DNA of 64,000 nt from CAVQCJ01 sp963771835 (lineage in GTDB: Bacteria; Actinomycetota; Actinomycetes; Prado026), in contig CAVYVA010000006.1 of NCBI GenBank assembly GCA_963771835.1, positions 36,781-100,780 on the forward strand, read 5' to 3'. Both the position numbers and the translations under genes were made by a program. How positions within the stretch are numbered: the stretch's first letter is position 1; the number at the start of each line of letters is the position of its first letter. Under the pieces are notes generated by a model that was given only the letters and a program-made list of their open reading frames with translations, did no database searches and was not told the origin of the DNA. This document shows positions 50,989 to 63,017 of this stretch, piece by piece.

Positions 50989-52356
50989 ATGTCTGCGACC
51001 ACGCGAACCGATCTCCTCCAGGTCCGGTCCGAAGACCGCCAGGACCTTGATCTCACGCCGGGGCCGGTCGCCACCGGGCTGTCCGCCGCCCTGGCGGCGG
51101 TGGCCGCGCTCACCTGCGCGCTGACGCTGTTCGTCCCGGGGGTCCTGACCGGTCCCCCGGCCATGAACGGGTCCGCGCGCGGGACGGCGCTGGTCGCGCT
51201 CGTCGTGGCGGTGCCCGTCCTGGTCACCGCGATGGTGCTCGCCCGCCGCGGCTCGGTGCGCGCGGTACCGGTGTGGATCGGCGCCGTCGCCTACCTGCTG
51301 TACAACGCGGTCCTGTTCGTCCTCGCGACCCCGTTCGACGACCTGTTCCTGCTGGACGTCGCGACCCTGTCACTGGCGCTGTGGTCGCTGGTCGCGGTGC
51401 TGCACGGCGTGGACGTCGCGCGGTTCGGCGCCCTCTTCGCCGGCGGCACACCGGTCCGTGCGGTGGCCGTCTACGTCTGGGTGGTCGTCGGGCTGAACAC
51501 GCTCGCCTGGACCGCCCCGGTGCTGCGCGCGATGGCGGCCGACGGTCCACCCGCCTTCCTGGCCGGCACGGGCCTGACCACCAGCCCCACCTACATCCAG
51601 GACCTCGCCTTCTGGCTGCCGGCGATGGCGGTCGCCGCCGCCTGGCTGTGGCGCCGGGCCGCCTGGGGCTTCCTCGTCGTCGGCTCGGGACTGGTGGCGT
51701 GGGTCGTCGAGAGCCTCGGCATCGCGGTCGACCAGTGGCTCGGGCATGCGGCCGACCCCGGCTCGGAGGTGGCGTCCGCGTCGATCAGCCCGGCCTTCGC
51801 GGTGCTCGCCGTCGTCGGCATGGTGCCGCTCGTCGCGCTGCTGCGCGGCCTGCCGTCCGGAGCCGGCCGCGCGCCGGGCCGCTCACCGGACCGGGCCCGG
51901 CGGGGTGGCTGGGCCTGGGCCCTGGTCGGCATCGAGGCCTTCGTCGGCGGGATGGCCGTCCTCGGCGGCGTCCGGATGATCGTCGACGGGTTCGGCATGC
52001 CCACCGACTGGCTGGTCGCGGCCGGGGTGGACAGCTGGGTCCTCCCCGGGATCGCGCTGCTGGCGGGCGTGGCAGCACCGCAGCTGCTCGCGGCGGTGCT
52101 GGTGGCCACCGGGAGCCGGTGGGCCGTCGCGGTCGCGTGGGTGGCCGGCGGGGGCCTGCTGGCCTGGATCGTCGTCCAGATGGCCGTGCTGGAGAAGTAC
52201 TTCTTCCTGCAGCCGGTGATCGCGGTGCTGGGCCTGGCCGAGGTCGCGCTCGTCGCCCTCATGCAGGCCTCGGGACCAACGACTCTGCCCGTGGCTCCGG
52301 CGACGCGCGACGCTCGAGGCGTGAGCGGATCCATGCAGATGAGGAGGTCGTCATGA
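50989..52356 (+). CDS. Polytopic membrane protein of unknown function
   Basis: 455 residues, about 11 hydrophobic helices and Ala/Val/Leu-rich loops, e.g. GTALVALVVAVPVLVTAMVL and AVYVWVVVGLNTLAWTAPVL. A short cytoplasmic loop (RGLPSGAGRAPGRSPDRARR) splits it into two halves. No motif of a known transporter. Overlaps the USP gene (ATGA), so is in one operon with USP copy 2 and Acg copy 2. ATG 50989 chosen over an upstream in-frame ATG (50911) because the extension is not hydrophobic and lacks a ribosome site. Confidence 0.75.
   Translation: MSATTRTDLLQVRSEDRQDLDLTPGPVATGLSAALAAVAALTCALTLFVPGVLTGPPAMNGSARGTALVALVVAVPVLVTAMVLARRGSVRAVPVWIGAVAYLLYNAVLFVLATPFDDLFLLDVATLSLALWSLVAVLHGVDVARFGALFAGGTPVRAVAVYVWVVVGLNTLAWTAPVLRAMAADGPPAFLAGTGLTTSPTYIQDLAFWLPAMAVAAAWLWRRAAWGFLVVGSGLVAWVVESLGIAVDQWLGHAADPGSEVASASISPAFAVLAVVGMVPLVALLRGLPSGAGRAPGRSPDRARRGGWAWALVGIEAFVGGMAVLGGVRMIVDGFGMPTDWLVAAGVDSWVLPGIALLAGVAAPQLLAAVLVATGSRWAVAVAWVAGGGLLAWIVVQMAVLEKYFFLQPVIAVLGLAEVALVALMQASGPTTLPVAPATRDARGVSGSMQMRRSS
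52272..52285. promoter_or_regulatory. DevR/DosR-type box before USP copy 2
   Basis: GGGACC-AA-CGACTC, left half perfect. Inside the 3' end of the membrane protein gene, 67 nt before the USP ATG (52353), suggesting an internal hypoxia-inducible promoter. Confidence 0.55.
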
Positions 52357-53258
52357 GAAGCGACAAGACTGTGCTCGTCGGGTACGACGGATCCGAGTCG
52401 AGTCGGTACGCGTTGCGGTGGGCCCTGGATGACGCCCGGCGCCGCCACCTGCCGGTCGTGATCCTTCACGCGGACACCCCGGACGTGGTCCTGAACAGCG
52501 TGGGGATGGGCTTCTACCAGCCCGTCACCGACCCGCCAGGCCCCGAGGGGACCTCGACGCTCGCCGACGCGACCTCCCTGGCAGCGAAATGGGCGCCCGG
52601 CGTCACCGTGCGCCAGCGCCTGACGGCTTCGTCTCCCGCGGTCGCCGTGCTGGACGCGATGGGCGACGCGGCCCTGGTCGTCCTCGGCTCGCGCGGGCTG
52701 GACGGCTTCGCCGAGCTGCTCGTCGGCTCTACGTCCCTGCACGTCGCGACGCACGCCACCGTCCCCGTGGTGGTGGTCCGTGTCCACGACACGATCCTCA
52801 CCGGGCCGGAGGCCGGTCGCATCGTCGTCGGTGTCGACGGTTCCGACGCTGCCCAGGACGCGCTGGCGTTCGGGTTCGAGGAGGCCGCTCTCCGCGGCGT
52901 CGGGCTCACCGCAGTCCGCGCCTGGTACTCCGACTTCTTCGACAGCAGCGGCCCGAAGAGCGGAGCGATCCCGCTGAACGTGGAGACCGAGGTCGTCGTC
53001 CCGGCCGAGACCGCGGCGCTGACCGAGGCCGTGGCCGGCTGGCGGAACAAGTTCCCGGACGTCGACGTGCGCGAGCGCGTGGTGCACGGCATCGCGGCGC
53101 CGGTGCTCGTCGACGCCGCCCGAGGCGCAGAGCTGCTGGTCGTCGGGTCGCGCGGTCGCGGCGGGTTCCGCTCGCTGCTGCTCGGCTCGGTCAGCCACGC
53201 GGTGATGCACCACGCGACGGCACCGGTCGCCGTCGTCCGACCGTTCTCGACCGTCTGA
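52353..53258 (+). CDS. Tandem universal stress protein (copy 2)
   Basis: 301 residues, two Usp domains: start KTVLVGYDGSESSRYALRWA; ATP motifs GSRGLDGFAELLVGSTSLHV and GSRGRGGFRSLLLGSVSHAV. Clearly a paralogue of the USP at 39113 (same FEEA.LRGVGLTA core). Ribosome site GAGGAGG before ATG. Followed 34 nt later by Acg copy 2. Confidence 0.92.
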   Translation: MRSDKTVLVGYDGSESSRYALRWALDDARRRHLPVVILHADTPDVVLNSVGMGFYQPVTDPPGPEGTSTLADATSLAAKWAPGVTVRQRLTASSPAVAVLDAMGDAALVVLGSRGLDGFAELLVGSTSLHVATHATVPVVVVRVHDTILTGPEAGRIVVGVDGSDAAQDALAFGFEEAALRGVGLTAVRAWYSDFFDSSGPKSGAIPLNVETEVVVPAETAALTEAVAGWRNKFPDVDVRERVVHGIAAPVLVDAARGAELLVVGSRGRGGFRSLLLGSVSHAVMHHATAPVAVVRPFSTV

Positions 53259-53292
53259 CCCGACGAATCTCGCCGGCCGTAGGACGACGGAG

Positions 53293-54279
53293 GTGGGAAC
53301 CGTGGCCGCGGAGAGGCTCAGCCGCCCTGCCTGGGAGTTGATGCTCGCCGCGGCCACGGCCGCACCCTCGCTGCACAACAGCCAGCCGTGGCGGTTCGTC
53401 GTGACCGGCGCACAGATCGACCTGTACGCGGATCCGGGACGGCAGCTGCGCGAGGTGGACCCCACCGGGCGCCAGCTGCTGATCAGCTGCGGCGCGGCCC
53501 TGTTCAACCTGCGGCTGGCCGCCGGCCACCTGGGCCTGGAGCCGAAGGTGCGGGTCCTGCCGGACCCGACCCAGCCCACCCTGGTGGCCAGGGCCACCAT
53601 CTCCGGGCACCGGATGGCGCCCGGCGTGTCCGAGCTGCTGTACCAGGCCATCCCGTACCGGCACACCAACCGGCATCCGTTCGAGGACGTGCGCATCCCC
53701 GAGGAGACCGTGCTGGCGATGCAGGAGGCCGGGCAGCTCGAGGGCGCAGGGCTGGACGTGCCGCGCGAGCGCGCGGAACGCGTGCGGCTGGCGGAGCTCA
53801 TCCGGGTCGCCGACTTCGAGCACGACCACCGGCCCGCCGTCGCCGTCGAGGCGGTGCAGTGGACGGGCGTGCACCCCGACCGCCGGGACGGTGTCCCCGG
53901 CTACGCGCTCGGCCCGGTCGCGGACGACCCCGACGCGATCGTCCGCGACCTGCGCCGCGGGGCCCCGCTCCCCGACCGGCCGCGAGAGCAGTTCGAGGCG
54001 GTGCCGGTCCTGGCGGTGCTGTTCACCGCGGCCGACGACCGCGGGTCGTGGGTCCGGGCGGGGCAGGCGCTCCAGCGCGTGCTGCTGACGGCGACCCTGC
54101 ACGGCATCTCGGCGTCGTTCGTCAACCAGCCGCTCGAGGTGCCGGCGCTGCGCCGCACGGTGTTCGGCCCGGGCACCGTGCAGGGCCACCCGCAGATGCT
54201 GCTCCGGCTGGGTCGCGGCACTCCGGTCCCGCCGACCCCGCGGCGGCCGCTCGACGAGGTGACCCGACAACGGTTCTGA
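53293..54279 (+). CDS. acg: Acg-family nitroreductase-like protein (copy 2)
   Basis: 328 residues, GTG start at 53293 (another in-frame GTG at 53302). Same signatures as copy 1: AAPSLHNSQPWRFVVTGAQI, CGAALFNLRLAAGHLGL, AIPYRHTNRHPFED, and QGHPQMLLRLGRGTPVPPTP. Probably flavin-binding, non-classical nitroreductase induced in dormancy. Ends in the hairpin at 54276. Confidence 0.9.
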   Translation: MGTVAAERLSRPAWELMLAAATAAPSLHNSQPWRFVVTGAQIDLYADPGRQLREVDPTGRQLLISCGAALFNLRLAAGHLGLEPKVRVLPDPTQPTLVARATISGHRMAPGVSELLYQAIPYRHTNRHPFEDVRIPEETVLAMQEAGQLEGAGLDVPRERAERVRLAELIRVADFEHDHRPAVAVEAVQWTGVHPDRRDGVPGYALGPVADDPDAIVRDLRRGAPLPDRPREQFEAVPVLAVLFTAADDRGSWVRAGQALQRVLLTATLHGISASFVNQPLEVPALRRTVFGPGTVQGHPQMLLRLGRGTPVPPTPRRPLDEVTRQRF

Positions 54280-54313
54280 GCAGAGGCGGGCTCCGCCGGC
54301 GCTCGCTGCTCAG
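54276..54313 (+). terminator. Hairpin after Acg copy 2
   Basis: CTGAGCAG (54276-54283) and CTGCTCAG (54306-54313), 8-bp arms, with an inner GGCGG-GCT-CCGCC hairpin. The acg TGA lies in the left arm. Probably terminates the USP-acg transcript. The gap to the convergent ABC permease (54418) holds nothing else I can identify. Confidence 0.6.
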
Positions 54314-54417
54314 CCGACGCGGACGAGACCCTCGGCCCGGACGGCGTACTCGGTCGTGACCGAGAGCACCGGGGAGTAGACGAGCAGGCTCACCGCGGGT
54401 GCGAGCTGCTGGACCGG

Positions 54418-55210
54418 TCAGCGAGTCGGTCGCCGGTCGAACAACCACTGCGCCCACAGGTAGGAGCCGACGTGCGATCCCCACGCTCCACGCGATCGCG
54501 ACTGCGACGTCGCGACCGCTGGGAGTCCCGAGCAGCAGCCCACGGACTGTCTCGATCGTCGGCGTGAACGGCTCGTTCTCGGCGAACCACCGCAGCGGTC
54601 CGGGCAGCGACCCGGTGGGGACGAAGCCGCTGCTGAGGAACGGCAGCAGGACCAGGAACATGGGCAGGTTGCTCGCGCTCTCCGGTGTCTTCGCGACCAG
54701 GCCGAGCGCGACGGACAGCCAGGTGAGCGCCACCGTGAACAGCGCGACCACGCTCGCCGCCACGATCCAGCCGTTCACCCCTGCCGTGGGCCGGAAGCCG
54801 ACGGCCAGCGCGACCGCGAGGACGACGACCAGGCTCAGCATGGTCTGCAGGAAGCTGCTGACCGCGTGGCCGGTGAGCACGGCAGACTTCGTCACGGGCA
54901 TCGTCCTGAAGCGGGCGATGAGGCCCGCGTTCATGTCCAGGGCGACCGAGATTGCTGTGCCCTGGGCGGCGGCAGCCACCGTGATGAGCAGGATCCCGGG
55001 CGTCACGTAGTCGGCGTAGCCCGCGCGTCCGAGGTTCCCTCCGCCCAGGCCGGTGCCCAGGGTCTGGCCGAAGACGTAGACGAACAGGAGCAGGAACACC
55101 ACCGGCATCCCGACCAGGATGATGGTCATGCTCGGGTAGCGGACGATGCGTCGCAGGCTCCGCCGGGTCATCGTCGAGGAGTCGTGGACGGCCTCGCTGA
55201 GTGTGGACAC
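54418..55210 (-). CDS. ABC-2 type transporter permease (DrrB-like)
   Basis: About 264 residues, six membrane helices: MTIILVGMPVVFLLLFVYVF, then GILLITVAAAAQGTAISVAL and LPMFLVLLPFLSSGFVPTGS, the last being a signature of daunorubicin-resistance (DrrB) exporters. One frame change near 54470; the corrected C-terminus is SHVGSYLWAQWLFDRRPTR. Partner ATPase is immediately upstream (6 nt). Exports drugs or lipids; substrate unknown. Confidence 0.87.
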
Positions 55211-55216
55211 GGGTCA

Positions 55217-56192
55217 TCAGCTCCGCTCGGTCTGCTCCTGGCCGGTCAGGCTCAGGAACACGTCGTCGAGGTCAGGCAGGTGGACGGACAGCTCGTCGGG
55301 GACCAGCGAGCTCCGGTCGAGCGCGTCGAGCACGGACCGCAGCGCGTGGACGCCGCCGTCGCTGGGGACCTGCAGGCTCAGGCTCGCCGGGTCGCGGGTC
55401 GATCGTGGGAAGGCGCGAGCCGCTGCATCGAGCTGCTCGGCGTCGGCGAACTGCAGGCGCACGTGGCCGCCGGGGACCAGCCGCTTGAGCTCGGCCGGCG
55501 TGCCTTGCGCCACCAGTCGGCCCGCGTCGAGCACGGCCACCCGATGGGCCAGGTGGTCGGCCTCCTCGAGGTACTGCGTGGTGAGGAAGACCGTGACGCC
55601 GGCGCGCGGCGAGCTCCCGGACGATCTGCCAGACGGTGCGCCGGCTCCGGGGGTCGAGCCCAGTCGTCGGCTCGTCCAGGAAGATGATCGTGGGCTCGCC
55701 GACGAGCGTCATGGCCAGGTCGAGCCGGCGCCTCATGCCGCCGGAGTACGTCGATGCCAGCCGGTCCGCGTCCGCCGTGAGGTCGAACCGCTCGATGAGG
55801 TCGGCGACCCGTCGCTGCGACGTCGAGCGCCCCAGGCGGTACAGGCTCGCCATCAGGGCGAGGTTCTCGCGGCCGGTGAGCAGGTCGTCGAGCGCGGACG
55901 CCTGGCCGGTGACGCCGATCCGGCTGCGTACCGAACCGGCCTGCGAGCGGACGTCGTAGCCGCCCACCAGCGCGGTCCCCTCGTCGGCGGGGATGAGCGT
56001 GGACAGGATCTGCACGAGCGTGGTCTTGCCGGCGCCGTTCGGACCGAGCAGGGCGAACACCGTGCCCTCGTCCACCGTGAGGTCGATCCCGTCGAGCACG
56101 GTGGCGTCGCCGTACGACTTGCGCAGACCGGCCGTCGCGATGGCGGATGTGGCGGCCGTCGTGGCGGTGGCGGCGGTCGAGGTGGTCGTCAT
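55217..56192 (-). CDS. ABC transporter ATP-binding protein (DrrA-like)
   Basis: About 325 residues. Walker A LLGPNGAGKTTLVQ, signature TYSGGMRRRLDLAM, Walker B IIFLDEPTTGLDPRSRR, and a C-terminal DrrA-type extension (VHLPDLDDVFLSLTG). One frame change near 55608 between Walker B and the H-loop. ATG 56192 chosen; an upstream GTG (56210) would overlap the DUF4097 gene. Same operon as the RHH and DUF4097 genes upstream. Confidence 0.9.
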
Positions 56193-56206
56193 CGAGCCGG
56201 CTCCCG

Positions 56207-57064
56207 TCACGACTCGTCGTCGGGGACGCGGACGACGTGGATGTCCCCGGCGCTGGTCTGGGCATGGACCTCGACGGTCCGCTCGCCGGCGGCAGGCTGG
56301 TCGGTGGCGTCGAGGTCGCTGCGCACGGTGCCGAACGAGGTGCTCACGTCGAGCCGCGCGGAGGTGCCGGTCGCGATGCCGACCTCGATGCGACCGAGCG
56401 ACGTCTTCAGCTGCACGGATCCGCGCTCGACGCTGCCGATCCGCAGGTTGCCGTTCGCCGTGGTCGCGGTGACGTCCCCCTGCGCACGGTCGACCGAGAC
56501 GCTGCCGTTCGCCGACTTGACCCGCAGCGGGCCGCCGCTGTCGCCGATCCTCGTGTCGCCGTTGGAGTTCTTCACCTCGGCGCGACCACCGATCCGGTCG
56601 ATGTGCACGGAACCCGAGCCGGTCGAGCAGTACACCTCGCCGGCGATGTCCCCAGCGACGACGGCTCCGATGGCCGTCCTCAGGTCGGCGCTGGTCGCGT
56701 CCTGCACCCGGATGTCCCCCGCCGACGTCTTGACCCGGCAGCTGCCGAGCTCGCCCTCGACCCCGATCGCACCGAGGGCCGACACCGCGTCGAGATCCGA
56801 CCCCGACGCCAGCCGGACCGCGACCTGCACCGATCCGCGCTTCTTGGTGAAGCTGACCGGATGCTTCGGTCCGACCACCCGCAGGCGACCGTCTGCGCAG
56901 GTCATCGTGGTGGCGTCGGCTGCCCGGCGGTCCTTCTCGTTCGTCGGGTCGGTCGGGGTCACGTCCACGACGGTGGGTCCGTCGTCGCCCGCGACGATCC
57001 AGATGTCGCCCATCTCGACCTCGACGGAGGCCGCGATCGGGCCGGTGGTGGGGAAGCTGGTCAT
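56207..57064 (-). CDS. DUF4097-family beta-repeat protein
   Basis: 285 residues of short beta-strand repeats with N-G-D/S-A-G-D turns (KTSAGDIRVQDATSADLRTA, KSANGSVSVDRAQGDVTATT), the pattern of DUF4097 putative adhesin/beta-helix proteins. No signal peptide, so probably cytoplasmic. Its ATG overlaps the RHH protein's TGA, and an ABC exporter follows. In many actinobacteria an RHH/DUF4097/ABC set occurs together; the role is unknown. Confidence 0.83.
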   Translation of the reverse strand: MTSFPTTGPIAASVEVEMGDIWIVAGDDGPTVVDVTPTDPTNEKDRRAADATTMTCADGRLRVVGPKHPVSFTKKRGSVQVAVRLASGSDLDAVSALGAIGVEGELGSCRVKTSAGDIRVQDATSADLRTAIGAVVAGDIAGEVYCSTGSGSVHIDRIGGRAEVKNSNGDTRIGDSGGPLRVKSANGSVSVDRAQGDVTATTANGNLRIGSVERGSVQLKTSLGRIEVGIATGTSARLDVSTSFGTVRSDLDATDQPAAGERTVEVHAQTSAGDIHVVRVPDDES

Positions 57065-57631
57065 GTCGTGTCCTCCACTGCGATCGGTGAGTCGGGTCCG
57101 GGGCGGGACGGCGCTTCCACCGGGGCTAGTGCACCCATCCGTGGTAGCGGTCGCCGCCGCGTGCAGAGGCTCCGGGTCGGGGACGGGCTGGGCGGTCCTG
57201 CGGCCAGCGCGGCGGCGGCCGCGCGCACGAGCCACGCGTTGACCGACATCCCGGCACGCCGGGCGGCCGCGTCGACCCGGTCCTTGAGGTCCTGCCCGAG
57301 CCGCAGGTTGATCCGGGTCATGGCCGCGTCGTCGCCCGACGGCGGTCGCCGGTTCGTCCGCTGCGGCGCGGTCGACGGCCTCCGGCACGGCCGGAGCGAC
57401 CACCACGAACTCCGGGTCGCGGCCGCGCAGCCGCAGCTCGACCGACCCGGGGGCGAGCTCCTGGGTGATCTCGGCAGCGGCCACGGAGAGCGCATCGAGC
57501 AGGGACAGCCGGAAGGCCGACTCCAGCGTCGCGGTCAGTCGCTCGGCCAGATCCCGCGCCTCGGGGCCACCGGGTTCGGCGGCGGCGGCGAGCTGGCTCC
57601 GCAGGTCGGTGAGGTACGGCGCGAGATCCAT
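57061..57631 (-). CDS. Ribbon-helix-helix regulator with N-terminal domain
   Basis: About 189 residues after one frame change near 57320. N-terminal part MDLAPYLTDLRSQLAAAAEP, then ELAPGSVELRLRGRDPEFVV; C-terminal RHH motif MTRINLRLGQDLKDRVDAAA, RRAGMSVNAWLVRAAAAA, as in Arc/HicB-type DNA-binding proteins. Probably represses its own operon (RHH-DUF4097-ABC) through the palindrome at 57640, 9 nt upstream of its start codon. No toxin partner is seen. Confidence 0.8.
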
Positions 57632-57639
57632 GGCACAAC

Positions 57640-57663
57640 TATGGCACCATAATTGGTGCCATA
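57640..57663. promoter_or_regulatory. Long AT-rich palindrome, likely RHH operator
   Basis: TATGGCACC-ATAATT-GGTGCCATA: perfect 9-bp arms around a 6-nt self-complementary-like spacer, so 24 bp in all. It overlaps the expected promoter of the minus-strand RHH operon. Its AT content stands out from the surrounding GC-rich DNA. A partial third copy (GGTGCCA) lies at 57690. Confidence 0.75.
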
Positions 57664-57813
57664 GTCAAGTGATGTGATGCCAAGTTAGGTGCCACTCGGC
57701 ATTCTCGGGTCGGTCCGAGGGTGGACGGTTCGACGAGACTGACGAGTAGGGTCGCGAGCATGGTCGCCACCGGTGCGGCAGCTGCCCGGCCGTGGGCGTC
57801 CCTCGGCTAGGCC

Positions 57814-59447
57814 ATGACCAACCCACCGCACGACCTGACCGCGCTGCCGGACCTGCTGCACGGCCGTCCGCTCTCGGGGCCCGTCAGGGAACGACGTCCG
57901 GTCTACGTCGACCTGCTTCCGCCGTGCAACGCCGGCTGCCCAGCCGGCGAGAACATCCAGGCGTGGCTGGCCTACGCCATCGACGGGCGCCACGAACAGG
58001 CATGGCGTCAGCTGGTGGCCGACAACCCGCTGGCGGCGATCCACGGGCGGGTCTGCTACCACCCCTGCGAGAGCGTCTGCAACCGCGCGACCCTCGACAG
58101 CGCAGTCTCGATCCACTCGATCGAGCGGTTCCTCGGCGACCTCGCGCTGCAGCGCGGCTGGACCTTCGAGCCCCCGCCCGCGCGCACCGGCAGACGGGTC
58201 CTCGTCATCGGTTCCGGGCCGAGCGGGCTCTCGGCGGCCTACCACCTGTCCCGGCTCGGCCACGAGGTCGAGGTCCGTGACGCGGGCGCCGAGCCCGGCG
58301 GGATGATGCGCTACGGCATCCCGGCATACCGGTTGCCGCGCGACGTCCTCGCCGGCGAGCTGGACCGCATCGCCGCACTGGGCGTGCGTCTGACCTCCGA
58401 CCACCGGGTCGAGGACCTGGCGGCCGAGCGGGACGAGGGCAGCTTCGACGCGGTGTTCGTCGCGGTGGGCGCACACCTGTCCAAGCGCGTCGACATCCCC
58501 GCCCGCGACACCGGCCGGATCGTGGAGGCCGTCACGTTCCTGCGCGACGTCGCCTCGGGCGACAGGCCGGTCATCGGTCGCCGGGTGGCGATCTACGGCG
58601 GTGGCAACACCGCGATGGACGCTGCTCGGGTAGCGCGACGCCTCGGCGCTGACGAGGCGATGGTGGTCTACCGTCGCACGCGCGAACAGATGCCGGCGCA
58701 TGCCGAAGAGGCGCAGGACGCCGAGCGCGAGGGCGTACGCATCAACTGGCTGCGCACGATCACCGCGTTCGACGGACCACAGCTGCAGGTCGAGCTGATG
58801 GAGCTCGACGAGTCGGGCTTCCCGCAGCCGACGGGGCGGTTCGAGACGCTGGCGGCGGACACGCTGATCCTGGCGCTCGGGCAGGAGACGGACACCACGT
58901 TCCTTCGCTCCGTCCCGGGAGTGGAGTTCGGGCGCGACGGGACCGTACAGGTGTCGGCCTCTCTGATGACCGGGTGCCCGGGGGTGTTCGCCGGCGGGGA
59001 CATGGTGCCGAGCGAGCGCACGGTGACGGTGGGCGTCGGCCACGGCAAGAAGGCGGCCCGCCACATCGACGCCTGGCTGAGCAGCAGACCGGTGGCATCG
59101 GACTCGAAGCACCGGACCGCGACCTTCGACCTGCTGAACCCCTGGTTCTTCGGCGACACGGCCCGCCGCCAGCAGCCCGAGCTGGCGCCCGACGAGCGGG
59201 TCGAGAGCTTCGGTGAGGTCGTCGGCGGACTGACGGAGGCGGAGGCGACCTACGAGGCGGGCAGGTGCCTGTCCTGCGGCAACTGCTGCGAGTGCGACGG
59301 CTGCCTGGGCGCCTGCCCGGAGGATGCGGTGATCAAGCTGGGCGTGGGGCACCGCTACCGGTTCGACTACGACCGCTGCACCGGGTGCGGCGCGTGCTAC
59401 GAGCAGTGCCCGGTGCACGCGATCGACATGTTCCCGGAACCCGACTG

Positions 59448-59448
<1 letters not shown>
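57814..59448 (+). CDS. GltD-like NAD(P)H/FAD oxidoreductase with C-terminal ferredoxin domain
   Basis: 544 residues. N-terminal Cys-rich helical Fe-S domain (PCNAGCPAGENIQAWL, CYHPCESVCNR), FAD Rossmann motif LVIGSGPSGLSAAYHLSRLG, NAD(P)H motif IYGGGNTAMDAARVARRLGA, and the FAD-exit motif GVFAGGDMV. The C-terminus is a 2x[4Fe-4S] ferredoxin (CDGCLGACPEDAVI and CTGCGACYEQCPVHAI). Moves electrons between NAD(P)H and low-potential carriers. The TGA overlaps the nifJ ATG (TGATG), so it probably feeds or drains the pyruvate oxidoreductase. Confidence 0.92.
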
Positions 59449-62987
<3,539 letters not shown>

Positions 62988-63017
62988 CTTCCCGCAGGAT
63001 GCCCGGAAGGAGCCCTG

